A stretch of 64,000 nucleotides of DNA, from positions 164,585 through 228,584 of the forward strand of contig JAIUOR010000060.1 of NCBI GenBank assembly GCA_020161795.1, in the 5' to 3' direction. The notes beneath the pieces were generated by a model. It saw nothing but the letters and a program-made list of their open reading frames with translations, had not been told where the DNA came from and ran no database searches. The DNA is from Actinomycetota bacterium (lineage in GTDB: Bacteria > Actinomycetota > Actinomycetes > Propionibacteriales > Propionibacteriaceae). The position numbers were made by a program, and so were the translations under genes. Positions 42,328 to 49,936 of the stretch are shown in pieces. Positions within the stretch are counted from its first letter, which is position 1. Each line of letters begins with the position of its first letter.

Positions 42328-44559
42328 CTATCTCCGCTTGCTCGTCTCGGGTTGCTTCCACACCGCGACCTCCCAGTGCCGGGCGCGGGCCACGGTGAAC
42401 AGGCGCTGGTCGGGATTGACCGCCACCGGGTGACCCAGCAACTGCAGCCACGAGGTGTCGGCCTGGCTGTCGCCGTAGCCGTAGGACGCGCCCAGGTCGA
42501 AGCCCCGGCTGTCGGCGTAGCTCTTCAGCCACGCGGCCCTGGCCTCGCCGACGATCGGCGGTGAGGCCAGATAGCCGGTCAGCACCCCGTCGACGGCGTG
42601 CAGGCCGGTGGCGATCACCTCGTCGAAGTGCGGTGCGGCGATCTCGGCCAGCATGTCCACCCCGCCGGTCACCAGCACGGTGTGATGCCCGATCGCGCGA
42701 TGCTCGGCGACCCGCTCCAGGGCGTCGGCCAGCAGGTGCTCGCGGAGCTTGCGTCCGACCGGGCCGCGGACGTAGCGATCGAGTTCCTCGACCCGCATCC
42801 CCTTGTGCAGTCGCAGGAAGCTGCGGATGAACTCGCTGCGGTCCCGCCGTTCGGCGGCCAGGTAGCGCGGCAGCAGGGCGAGGATCTTGGTGACCTCGCG
42901 CGGCAGCGCGGTGATGTCCTGCTCGGCGTCCCGTAGCCACAGGTACTGCTGCACCAGGTTGGCGTGCAGCACGGTGCCTTCCAGGTCGAACACGGCCACC
43001 ACGTTCTCGCCCGGGACGAGCGGACGGCGGGTGCGCTCGCTGCGCTCACCGCGTGCCGCGAAGGCCCGCGTCAGGGTCGTGATGGCGGGCAGGTGCACCC
43101 GCTGCAGGTAGTGGTGCCAATCGATCGCGGCGACGTCGAAGCCGGTGTCGTCGGCCGCTCCGTCCGCCACCTGGGCGTGCAACGCCCGGGTCGAGGTGTC
43201 GTCGAACAGCACCTCCGACTGCACGTAGGCCCGATACAGGTCGGAGAATTTCCGCAGCATCCCCAGATCGCGCTCGGCTGATTCCAGATCGCCCAGCCAT
43301 TCCCGGGTGCGCTCACCGGCCGGGAGCCGCGAGATCGTCCGCGCTGCGAGCTTGACGCCGGCCTCCTTGCGCTTCATCTCGGCCTCGAACCGGACTCCGC
43401 CGGGGAACTTCCACGGCGGCACCCGGGTCGGGCCGTTGGCGCCGGGGATCGGGTTCTCGGTGAAGTAGCTGCGGATCGCGTCGTACATCTGGTGGAAGGG
43501 CAGTGGGTTGGTCGCCCCCGAGCCCATGTGGAAGTACCGGGCGCGATCCCGCGGCGCCTCGGTCGCCGCGGCGGCCAGTACGGCGTTCACCACGAAGTCG
43601 ACCGGGACGACGTCCAGCACGCTGTCCGGCAGGCCCGGGAACTCGGGCAGCTGGCCGCGGCCGTAGGCCATGATCAGCGGGTCGGCGACCTTGAAGCCGT
43701 CGATCCAGCCCGGGTAGGGGTGCCGCAGCGCGCTCTCGATGATGGACGGCCGCACCACGCTCAGCCGGTGCCCATCGCCCAGCCACAGCTCCTCGGCCAG
43801 CCGTTCGGCCAGCGCCTTGGTGAGGGTGTAGGCATCGGTCCAGCCGAGGCTCTGGGCCCGGGCCCGGCCGTGTTCGACCAACTGGTCGTCCACCCAGGCG
43901 CGGCGGGCGGTCTCGGTCGCCTCGGCGACGGCCTGCGGGCCGACCTTGCCCACGGACTGCTGGGCCTCCCTGAGGAATTGCCGCAGCCGGGCGGGCTGCC
44001 GGGATGCCTCGTCCACCCGGGCCCGGGCGGTCAGCGCGGCCTGCTCCTCGACCCGCCAGTCGACCTCGTGCTCGACCGGGCCCTCCATCACCAGGCCCTT
44101 GCGGGCGCCGTTGACGTAGGCGGTGGAGACGTGGACGACGTGCGGGTCGGCGCCGGCCGCCAGCAATGCCTGGTACAGCTTGGCGACGCCGGTGACGTTG
44201 GTGGCGAAGGCCTGGTCGATCGGATCGTCGAAGTTCACCGACGAGGCGGAGTGCAGCACCAGGTCGAGCTTCTCCGGCTCTGGGCCGAGATCGCCCAGCG
44301 CGCCCTCCACGACCCGCACCCGCTCCGCGACGATCCGTTGCGCCTCCTCCTGGCCCACCTCGTCGATCCAGCCGGCGAAGACCGACTTGCGCAGCAGGCT
44401 GGTGAGCCGGCGTTCCGCGGAGATGGTGCCCTTCGGGCGCACCAGGACGGTGATGGTGGTGCCGGGGTGGCTGGTGAGCAGCCGCTCCAGGATCGCCTGC
44501 CCGACGAAGCCGGTGGCCCCGGTGAGCAGGATGCGTGCGTTGCCGAGGTCGATGCTCAC
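42328..44559 (-). CDS. Fatty acyl-CoA reductase-like/HAD phosphatase fusion
   Basis: The 743-residue protein fuses two domains. Residues 1 to about 400 are a NAD_binding_4/male-sterility-type reductase: Gly-rich LLTGATGFVGQAIL, Ser145 in VHVSTAYVNG and the catalytic pair Tyr244/Lys248 in DAYTLTKALAE. Residues about 520-735 are a HAD-IB hydrolase: FDLEGTV (nucleophile Asp, but the usual second Asp is Glu), TVLVTGG, and YGYGDSQADTSWLQLLGHP. The reductase would make aldehyde or alcohol from an acyl thioester; the HAD part may remove a phosphate. The GTG start overlaps the preceding stop (GTGA). A GAGCGCAGCGAGC repeat-like sequence encodes part of the interdomain linker (GERSERT). Confidence 0.85.
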   Translation of the reverse strand: MSIDLGNARILLTGATGFVGQAILERLLTSHPGTTITVLVRPKGTISAERRLTSLLRKSVFAGWIDEVGQEEAQRIVAERVRVVEGALGDLGPEPEKLDLVLHSASSVNFDDPIDQAFATNVTGVAKLYQALLAAGADPHVVHVSTAYVNGARKGLVMEGPVEHEVDWRVEEQAALTARARVDEASRQPARLRQFLREAQQSVGKVGPQAVAEATETARRAWVDDQLVEHGRARAQSLGWTDAYTLTKALAERLAEELWLGDGHRLSVVRPSIIESALRHPYPGWIDGFKVADPLIMAYGRGQLPEFPGLPDSVLDVVPVDFVVNAVLAAAATEAPRDRARYFHMGSGATNPLPFHQMYDAIRSYFTENPIPGANGPTRVPPWKFPGGVRFEAEMKRKEAGVKLAARTISRLPAGERTREWLGDLESAERDLGMLRKFSDLYRAYVQSEVLFDDTSTRALHAQVADGAADDTGFDVAAIDWHHYLQRVHLPAITTLTRAFAARGERSERTRRPLVPGENVVAVFDLEGTVLHANLVQQYLWLRDAEQDITALPREVTKILALLPRYLAAERRDRSEFIRSFLRLHKGMRVEELDRYVRGPVGRKLREHLLADALERVAEHRAIGHHTVLVTGGVDMLAEIAAPHFDEVIATGLHAVDGVLTGYLASPPIVGEARAAWLKSYADSRGFDLGASYGYGDSQADTSWLQLLGHPVAVNPDQRLFTVARARHWEVAVWKQPETSKRR

Positions 44560-45410
44560 GGGCGGAGATCCCCTTTCGATGGCGAATCAGGACGTCGGGC
44601 GGCGCGTGCCCCGGCGGCGGTGGCCAGCCCCAGCCCGGCCAGGCCGGGGTAGGAGTCCAGCCGCCGGTCGATCGCGCGCAGGTCGGCGGCGGTCAGCAGT
44701 CCGTCCAGCAGGCGGGCGAGGGCCTCGGGCGGCTCCTCGGACGAACCGAGCGGGAATCCGGTCCGCGGCAACCGGCGCCGGGCCAGCCGCGCCGCCGAGG
44801 GCGAAGCCGCCAGCCGCTGCCCGGCCTGGGATTCGAAGAACTCCAGGTGCCGCCGCTTGACCTCGCGCAGTTCGTCCAGGGTGCGGGCCAGGTCGTCGTG
44901 CGAGGTGGTCTCGGCCAGCCGCTGGTAGGCGGCCTGCACCAGCCACTCGTCCAGGGTGCCGGCCAGGCAGTGGACGGCGACCACGTCCTCCCCGATCAGA
45001 TTCGAGACCACCGATTCGCGGATCGGCTCCAGCCGCTCGCCGAGCGCCTGCCAGGCGTGGCGCAGTCGCCGCGCGAGGGGCGTGGGCATCGTGGCGGTGG
45101 GGGCGGGGTGGGCCTCCGAGATCGCCTCCAGGGCGTCGGCCAGCCAGAACTTCTCGTACGCCCAGGTGACCAGGAAGGCCGTCATCCGGGCATCGGAGTG
45201 GGTGGGAGTGACCAACACGCTGCGCAGCTGGGAGAGCGCCCCGCGCTCCAGCCGGGCCAGTAGCCGCACCAGGTTGAGGGTGTCGCAGTCCAGCGGCCGG
45301 GCCGCGTAGGAGGCCAGGTCGAGCCGGTCGCGATGGCTGCCGCGGGCGGTGCGGGTGAAGTCGCGCAGATCGAACGCCGCTGCCGGCGTTGGACCCTGGC
45401 TGCGGCTCAT
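44556..45410 (-). CDS. Degenerate diiron-protein paralogue (probable pseudoenzyme)
   Basis: The 284-residue protein aligns throughout with the intact diiron protein at 41527-42321, for example DEWLVQAAYQRLA against NEWTAVAAYRRLA. Ligand positions have changed: Glu77 is Lys87, His80 is Leu90 and Glu171 is Lys185. Glu55, Glu155 and His188 remain. It cannot bind a normal diiron centre and may be a structural partner of its paralogue, like inactive subunits in other heteromeric enzymes. The ATG at 45410 has GAGGAG upstream and is preferred over a frame extending 63 codons further. It is the first gene of the operon, downstream of a GAACGATCGTTC palindrome. Confidence 0.75.
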   Translation of the reverse strand: MSRSQGPTPAAAFDLRDFTRTARGSHRDRLDLASYAARPLDCDTLNLVRLLARLERGALSQLRSVLVTPTHSDARMTAFLVTWAYEKFWLADALEAISEAHPAPTATMPTPLARRLRHAWQALGERLEPIRESVVSNLIGEDVVAVHCLAGTLDEWLVQAAYQRLAETTSHDDLARTLDELREVKRRHLEFFESQAGQRLAASPSAARLARRRLPRTGFPLGSSEEPPEALARLLDGLLTAADLRAIDRRLDSYPGLAGLGLATAAGARAARRPDSPSKGDLRP

Positions 45411-45440
45411 CGACAACTCCTCACGCGCCGGCCGTCCATG

Positions 45441-45452
45441 GAACGATCGTTC
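45441..45452. promoter_or_regulatory. Perfect palindrome GAACGATCGTTC, putative operator
   Basis: The 12-bp palindrome lies 31 nt upstream of the first gene of the diiron/acyl-reductase operon, where a repressor would act. The form resembles TetR-family sites, but no TetR gene is in the window. The rest of the 305-nt divergent gap 45411-45715 contains only the trxA control site. Confidence 0.5.
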
Positions 45453-45659
45453 TGCCGAGTGGCCAGCGTACCTCCCGCCCCCGGCGCGGGTGAGGAGGGG
45501 TGCGCGATCACCCTGGTCAGGCAGGAGGTCACGGTAGCATCCGGGGCTCACGGGGGTACGGCGCGCCCAGCATCGTCGGACGGGTGGGAGTTCTGCCACC
45601 CGATTCGCCGCTGACCCCGTCTCGCTGCGGGTCGAGACCGGACGGCGGAGTGGCGCGGA

Positions 45660-45675
45660 ATACCCAAGGGGGTAT
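45660..45675. promoter_or_regulatory. CsoR/CstR-type operator overlapping the trxA promoter
   Basis: ATACCC (45660-45665), AAGG, GGGTAT (45670-45675) form a perfect palindrome of the G/C-tract type bound by CsoR-family repressors. A TATACT -10 box follows at 45682-45687, so the operator covers the -35/spacer region. The regulated unit encodes a CsoR-family protein, implying autoregulation. Confidence 0.75.
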
Positions 45676-45715
45676 GCGGGTTATACTGGCCGCGTACCGA
45701 GAGTTGAGGAGCACC

Positions 45716-46087
45716 ATGGCCACCGTCAATCTGACCGCGGACACCTTCGAGCAGACCGTCAACGACAACGGCATCCTGCTGGTGGACTGGTGGGCGGCCT
45801 GGTGCGGCCCGTGCCGGATGTTCGCGCCGGTCTTCGAGGCGGCGTCCGAGGAGCACTCCGACATCGCCTTCGGCAAGGTCGACACCGAAGCCGAGCGCGA
45901 CCTCGCGGGTGCCGCCGGCATCTCGTCCATCCCGACGCTGATGGCCTTCCGCGACGGAATTCTGGTCTTCTCCCAGCCGGGCGCGCTGCCCGCCGCCGCC
46001 CTGGACGAGCTGATCGGCGCGATCCGCGGCCTGGACATGGACGAGGTGCGCACGCAGATCGCGGCCCAGGCCGGAGGTGCGCAGTGA
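45716..46087 (+). CDS. trxA: Thioredoxin
   Basis: The 123-residue protein carries the active site WCGPC (Cys30, Cys33) in VDWWAAWCGPCRMF, the buried Asp region VDTEAERDL and the cis-Pro loop SIPTLMAF. It reduces protein disulfides or persulfides in the cytoplasm. The ATG follows GAGGAGCACC. Its stop overlaps the GTG of the CsoR-family regulator. The palindromic operator over its promoter suggests induction by the regulator's signal rather than housekeeping expression; another thioredoxin is probably encoded elsewhere. Confidence 0.95.
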   Translation: MATVNLTADTFEQTVNDNGILLVDWWAAWCGPCRMFAPVFEAASEEHSDIAFGKVDTEAERDLAGAAGISSIPTLMAFRDGILVFSQPGALPAAALDELIGAIRGLDMDEVRTQIAAQAGGAQ

Positions 46088-46344
46088 AGCTCCATGCCGA
46101 GGAGATGGCGACGGTGGTGCGCCGGCTCAAGCGAGCCCAGGGCCAGATCGGCGGCATCATCAAGATGATCGAGGACGAGCGGGACTGCCAGGACATCGTC
46201 ACGCAATTGGCGGCGGTCTCCAAGGCGCTGGACCGGGCCGGCTTCGCGGTGATCTCCACCGGACTGAAGGAATGCCTGACCAATCCCGACAGCGAGGACG
46301 TGAATCTCGGGTCGCTGGAGAAGCTCTTCCTCTCGCTGGCCTGA
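46084..46344 (+). CDS. CsoR-family regulator lacking the copper His (CstR-like)
   Basis: The 86-residue all-helical repressor belongs to the CsoR/RcnR/FrmR/CstR family (RRLKRAQGQIGGIIKMIED, and DCQDIVTQLAAVSKALDRAG). CsoR copper sensors have Cys-His-Cys with His four residues before the second Cys. Here Cys35 and Cys64 are present but residue 60 is Gly. The two Cys without the His are the pattern of persulfide-sensing CstR proteins. Coupling to thioredoxin (GTGA overlap) and the absence of a copper ATPase fit sulfur-stress sensing, which is inference. It most likely represses its own operon through the ATACCC-N4-GGGTAT site. Confidence 0.85.
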   Translation: MKLHAEEMATVVRRLKRAQGQIGGIIKMIEDERDCQDIVTQLAAVSKALDRAGFAVISTGLKECLTNPDSEDVNLGSLEKLFLSLA

Positions 46345-46450
46345 CCCTGGCCCGCGGGCCCGCCCGATCGGCCGGTGGCTCGCGGCTTCCGGTGGCTTCA
46401 ACGCCGGGTGAAGACTCGCCCGAGCGCGCGCGGAAACACTTGCGCGCACA

Positions 46451-46517
46451 GCCGTGGGCGGTGTTAGGTACGGGGCGTGAGCATCCTGCTCTCGCGGGCA
46501 GATCGCCCGCCCACGGC
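46451..46517 (+). promoter_or_regulatory. Structured leader upstream of the PTS gene
   Basis: GCCGTGGGCGG (46451-46461) is repeated inverted as CCGCCCACGGC (46507-46517), enclosing 45 nt with a smaller CTGC/GCAG hairpin. It lies 86 nt before the PTS start in the 259-nt gap 46345-46603, which holds no gene. It could terminate the regulator transcript or form a leader controlling the PTS gene. No BglG-type antiterminator gene is nearby. Confidence 0.45.
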
Positions 46518-46603
46518 AGCACCCCAGGCCCCGCCTCGGTGGTTCTCGGGTTCTGCCTGCTCCCTCCCCGCCCCCAGGGCGGACAGCGCAGACAGGATTG
46601 AGG

Positions 46604-48715
46604 ATGGCCGCATCCAACACTGCTGAGCAGATCGTCGAACACATCGGCGGCTCAGAGAACATCGTGAGTTTGACCCATTGTGCGACCCGGCTCCGCTTCG
46701 AGCTCGTGGACGCCGGCAAGGTGAACCAGCCGGCCCTCGACAAGACCCCCGGCGTGCTCGGCACCGTCCCGCAGAGCGGCGACCGCTTCCAGGTGGTCAT
46801 CGGCGGCGCCGTCCAGGGCGTCTTCACCGACATCATGAACCTGCCGTCGATGGCCGGGGCCAAGCCCGGCGCGTCCGGCGGCGGGCAGAGCGACGCCGAC
46901 GTCAAGGCGGCCGCCCGGGCCAAGGCCCGCGGCAAGAACGCCTGGCTGGACGCCTTCTTCGAGTACCTCTCCAACAGCTTCCGTCCGCTGCTGGGCGTGC
47001 TGCTGGGCGCCTCGCTGGTGATCGCCTTCGCGGCCATCCTCGACGCCTTCGGCATCGTCGACTTCCGGGCCGCCGACAAGCCGGCCGGCTGGATCTTCAT
47101 CGACTCCATCTGGCACGCGGTGTTCTACTTCCTGCCGCTGGCGGTCTCCTACAACGCGGCGAAGGCGCTCAACATCGACCCGTGGGTCGGGTTCAGCGTG
47201 ATGGCCGCGCTGATGACGCCGGACTTCGTGAAGCTCGCCAACCCCGAGCTCGTCGCCACCACGGTCTGCACCGCGAACCCCATCGAGGGGGCCGCCGACA
47301 TCTGCACGGCGAACATCTTCGGGATCCCGATGCCGATCAACGACTACAGCGGGGCGGTCTTCGTCCCGTTGATCATGGTCGCGGTGCTGGCGATCGTCTA
47401 CAAGACCGCGCAGCGCGTCATCCCGAGCAACCTGCACCTGGTCTTCGTGCCGTTCCTCTCGATGCTCATCATGGTTCCGGTCTCCGCCTTCCTGATCGGC
47501 CCGCTCGGCCTGTGGATCGGCACCGTGCTGGGTCAGGGTCTCTCGTGGCTCAACTCGACCGCCCCGTTCATCTTCGCCATCATCATCCCGATGGTCTACC
47601 CGTTCCTGGTTCCGCTGGGCCTGCACTGGCCGCTGAACGCGCTGATGCTGGCCAACCTCGCCCCGCCGCCCGCTGGTCTGGGCTACGACTTCATCCAGGG
47701 CCCGATGGGCGCCTGGAACTTCGCCTGCTTCGGCGCCACCGCGGCGGTGCTGGTCATCTCGGCGCGAGAACGCGACCTGGAAATGCGGCAGACCTCGACG
47801 GGTGCTCTCGCGGCGGGTCTGCTGGGCGGTATCTCGGAGCCCTCGCTCTACGGCATCCACCTGCGCTTCAAGCGGATCTACCCGCGGATGCTGGTCGGTT
47901 GTTTCACCGGCGGCCTGATCATCGCGCTCGGCTCGCTGCTGCTCGGCACCGACGGGGTCCGGGCGAACACGTTCGCGTTCACCTCGCTGCTGACCATCCC
48001 GATCTTCTCCCCGGTGTTCCTCTACGTCCTGGCCATCGCGGGCGCGTTCTTCGTGGCGTTCTTCCTCATCCTGTTCGGTGACTACCGCACCGCCGAGGAG
48101 AAGGCAGCCTTCCGCGAGGCCCGGGATCAGGCCGAGGCCGATGCCCAGCTCGAGGCCGCGGCGCACACCTCCGGTGCCGCCGCACCGATCGCCGCCGCGC
48201 CGGTGCCCGCCGAGGCGACCGCCGGCGCTGCCACGGCCACCGCGGTGGCGCTCGCTGTGGCCATCGACACGGTCGGCGCGCCGATCGCCGGCAAGGTCAT
48301 CGCGCTGGACGAGGTGCCCGATCCGGTCTTCGCCTCGCGTGCGCTCGGTGACGGCGTTGGCATCGTCCCGACCGCGGGACGGGTGGTGGCGCCGGTCTCC
48401 GGCACGATGATCACCGTCGCCAACACCGGCCATGCCTTCGGCCTGAAGACCGACGACGGCGTGGAGGTGCTGGTGCACGTCGGCATCGACACGGTGAAGA
48501 TGGCGGGCAAGGGCTTCGAGGTGCTGGTCAGCGACGGCCAGCGGGTCGAGGCCGGCGCGCCACTGGCCACCGTCGACCTGGACGCCGTCACGGCGGCCGG
48601 CTACAGCACCACCACCATCGTGGTCGTGCTCAACACCGCCGCCCTGGCCTCGGTCACCCCGAAGCCCGGCATCGAGGTGGCCACCGGCGACCCGGTGATC
48701 GACGTCCGGCCGTAG
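46604..48715 (+). CDS. PTS EIIBCA, beta-glucoside/sucrose family
   Basis: The 703-residue permease imports and phosphorylates a sugar using phosphoenolpyruvate. Domain order is EIIB (phosphorylated Cys26 in SLTHCATRLRFEL), EIIC with about ten membrane segments (residues about 120-490, including PLGLHWPLNALMLANLA and GGISEPSLYGIHLRFKR), then an Ala-rich linker. EIIA follows, with His625 in EVLVHVGIDTVKM. The order B-C-A and the motifs are those of the glucose/glucoside superfamily, beta-glucoside branch. Sugar specificity cannot be read from sequence. ATG 46604 is chosen, with AGGA six nt upstream; a TTG two codons earlier is possible. No hydrolase or regulator gene accompanies it. Confidence 0.92.
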   Translation: MAASNTAEQIVEHIGGSENIVSLTHCATRLRFELVDAGKVNQPALDKTPGVLGTVPQSGDRFQVVIGGAVQGVFTDIMNLPSMAGAKPGASGGGQSDADVKAAARAKARGKNAWLDAFFEYLSNSFRPLLGVLLGASLVIAFAAILDAFGIVDFRAADKPAGWIFIDSIWHAVFYFLPLAVSYNAAKALNIDPWVGFSVMAALMTPDFVKLANPELVATTVCTANPIEGAADICTANIFGIPMPINDYSGAVFVPLIMVAVLAIVYKTAQRVIPSNLHLVFVPFLSMLIMVPVSAFLIGPLGLWIGTVLGQGLSWLNSTAPFIFAIIIPMVYPFLVPLGLHWPLNALMLANLAPPPAGLGYDFIQGPMGAWNFACFGATAAVLVISARERDLEMRQTSTGALAAGLLGGISEPSLYGIHLRFKRIYPRMLVGCFTGGLIIALGSLLLGTDGVRANTFAFTSLLTIPIFSPVFLYVLAIAGAFFVAFFLILFGDYRTAEEKAAFREARDQAEADAQLEAAAHTSGAAAPIAAAPVPAEATAGAATATAVALAVAIDTVGAPIAGKVIALDEVPDPVFASRALGDGVGIVPTAGRVVAPVSGTMITVANTGHAFGLKTDDGVEVLVHVGIDTVKMAGKGFEVLVSDGQRVEAGAPLATVDLDAVTAAGYSTTTIVVVLNTAALASVTPKPGIEVATGDPVIDVRP

Positions 48716-48720
48716 CCGCG

Positions 48721-48769
48721 GGACATGACAGTGGGACGGGAGCCAGGCTCCCGTCCCACTGTCATGTCC
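48721..48769. terminator. Perfect 49-nt palindrome, bidirectional terminator
   Basis: Two exact 24-nt inverted arms (48721-48744 and 48746-48769) flank a single A. The element lies in the gap between the converging PTS and sixA genes, 5 nt from each stop. The stem is GC-rich at its loop end (GGGACGGGAGCC), with no T tract. Its symmetry fits termination of both transcripts. Confidence 0.85.
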
Positions 48770-48773
48770 GCAG

Positions 48774-49277
48774 CTAGGAGCGGGGCTGCCGGACTGCCAC
48801 CAGGCGGGCGATGTGGAGCTCGTCCCACGCACCGGTGAACTCCAGTTCGACCAGGGTGGCGGGGGAGAACTGGCCGGAGAGCTTGCCGAGGGCGGCCGGG
48901 TCGGAGGAGCGACGATCGGCCAGCTCGTGGGCCAGCGCGGGAACGCCGGGGTAGTGGCCGACGACCAACGCCGCCCCGACATGGTCGGGCAGCGCGGCCA
49001 CCGCGGTCAGGATGCGTCCGGCGGAGCAGTTGTAGAGCGCCTCGATCACGGTCACCGGAGCCCGGAGCGACAGGGCCGCCGCGGTCTGACGGGTCCGGGT
49101 GGCCGGCGAGCACAGCACGCGTTCGACTCCGCGGCCGGCCAGCGCCCGTCCGATCTGGGCCGCCTGCTCCCGGCCCTGCGAGGTCAGCGGACGTTCCCGG
49201 TCGTTGCCGGCGAACCCGGCCTGCCCGTGACGCATCAGGAACAGCCGGTGCGTTACCGGGCTACCGACCGAGGCCAT
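48774..49277 (-). CDS. sixA: SixA-like histidine phosphatase
   Basis: The 167-residue protein belongs to the histidine phosphatase superfamily. The catalytic LFLMRHGQAGF (Arg-His-Gly) is at the N-terminus, RPLTSQGREQAAQIG follows, ERVLCSPATRTRQTA gives the second Arg, and LVVGHYPGVPAL contains the second catalytic His. The small size and these motifs match SixA, a phosphohistidine phosphatase that can act on PTS or two-component phosphotransfer proteins. It is next to, and convergent with, a PTS permease, which may be meaningful or chance. The gene for pyrophosphatase ends 12 nt upstream. Confidence 0.85.
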   Translation of the reverse strand: MASVGSPVTHRLFLMRHGQAGFAGNDRERPLTSQGREQAAQIGRALAGRGVERVLCSPATRTRQTAAALSLRAPVTVIEALYNCSAGRILTAVAALPDHVGAALVVGHYPGVPALAHELADRRSSDPAALGKLSGQFSPATLVELEFTGAWDELHIARLVAVRQPRS

Positions 49278-49289
49278 CGTCAGCGCCGG

Positions 49290-49856
49290 TCAGGCGTCGG
49301 CCTCGTTGGGCCGGGTGAACTCGTTCTCGTAGGACGTGCCCCGGGCCCGATCCCAGCTGGCCCGGATCTCGCGCTCGGCCTCGGCATGCCCGACCCACAC
49401 CGCGCCTTCGACCGACTTGCCCGGCTCGAGGTCCTTGTAGACGGTGAAGAAGTGCTCCATCTCCAGCAGGGTGAGGTTGGGCAGGTCGGTGAGCTCCCTG
49501 ATGTTGGCCTGTCGCTCATCGGCGACCGGGATGCACAGCACCTTGTCGTCGCCACCCATCTCGTCGCGCATCCGGTACATCCCGATCGCTCGGCACTCGA
49601 TCAGCGCGCCCGGGAAGGTCGCCTCCGGCACCAGCACCATGGCGTCCAGCGGATCGCCGTCCTGACCCAGGGTGCCCTCGATGAAGCCGTAGTCGTTGGG
49701 GTACTGGGTGGAGGTGAACAGCGTCCGGTCCAGCCGGATCCGTCCGGTGTGGTGATCCATCTCGTACTTGTTCTTGGTGCCCTTGGGAATCTCGATCGTC
49801 ACATCGAAATGCAGATGCGGCTGGATCTTGGGGCGTGCGAACGAAGGCAGGTCCAT
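49290..49856 (-). CDS. ppa: Inorganic pyrophosphatase
   Basis: This family I soluble enzyme hydrolyses PPi. The 188-residue sequence carries FDVTIEIPKGTKNKYEMD, the family signature around PNDYGFIEGTLGQDGDPLDAMVL split over the metal-binding Asp residues, and CRAIGMYRMRDEMGGDDKVLC. Compared with the usual 165-170 residues it has an N-terminal extension of about 15 residues (MDLPSFARPKIQPHLH), so a downstream start is conceivable but none is better placed. It is divergent from dacB across 80 nt. Confidence 0.95.
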   Translation of the reverse strand: MDLPSFARPKIQPHLHFDVTIEIPKGTKNKYEMDHHTGRIRLDRTLFTSTQYPNDYGFIEGTLGQDGDPLDAMVLVPEATFPGALIECRAIGMYRMRDEMGGDDKVLCIPVADERQANIRELTDLPNLTLLEMEHFFTVYKDLEPGKSVEGAVWVGHAEAEREIRASWDRARGTSYENEFTRPNEADA

Positions 49857-49936
49857 CGATGTTCACCTCGGGCTCTCTGTCATGATGGGTGTGCGGCTGA
49901 GCCTATCGCCAGCCGCGACAAAGGAGGAGAGGCGAG

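Noticed and set aside
46084..46344. Copper-sensing CsoR
   Set aside because: The essential His ligand is Gly, and no copper-transporting ATPase or chaperone gene accompanies it.
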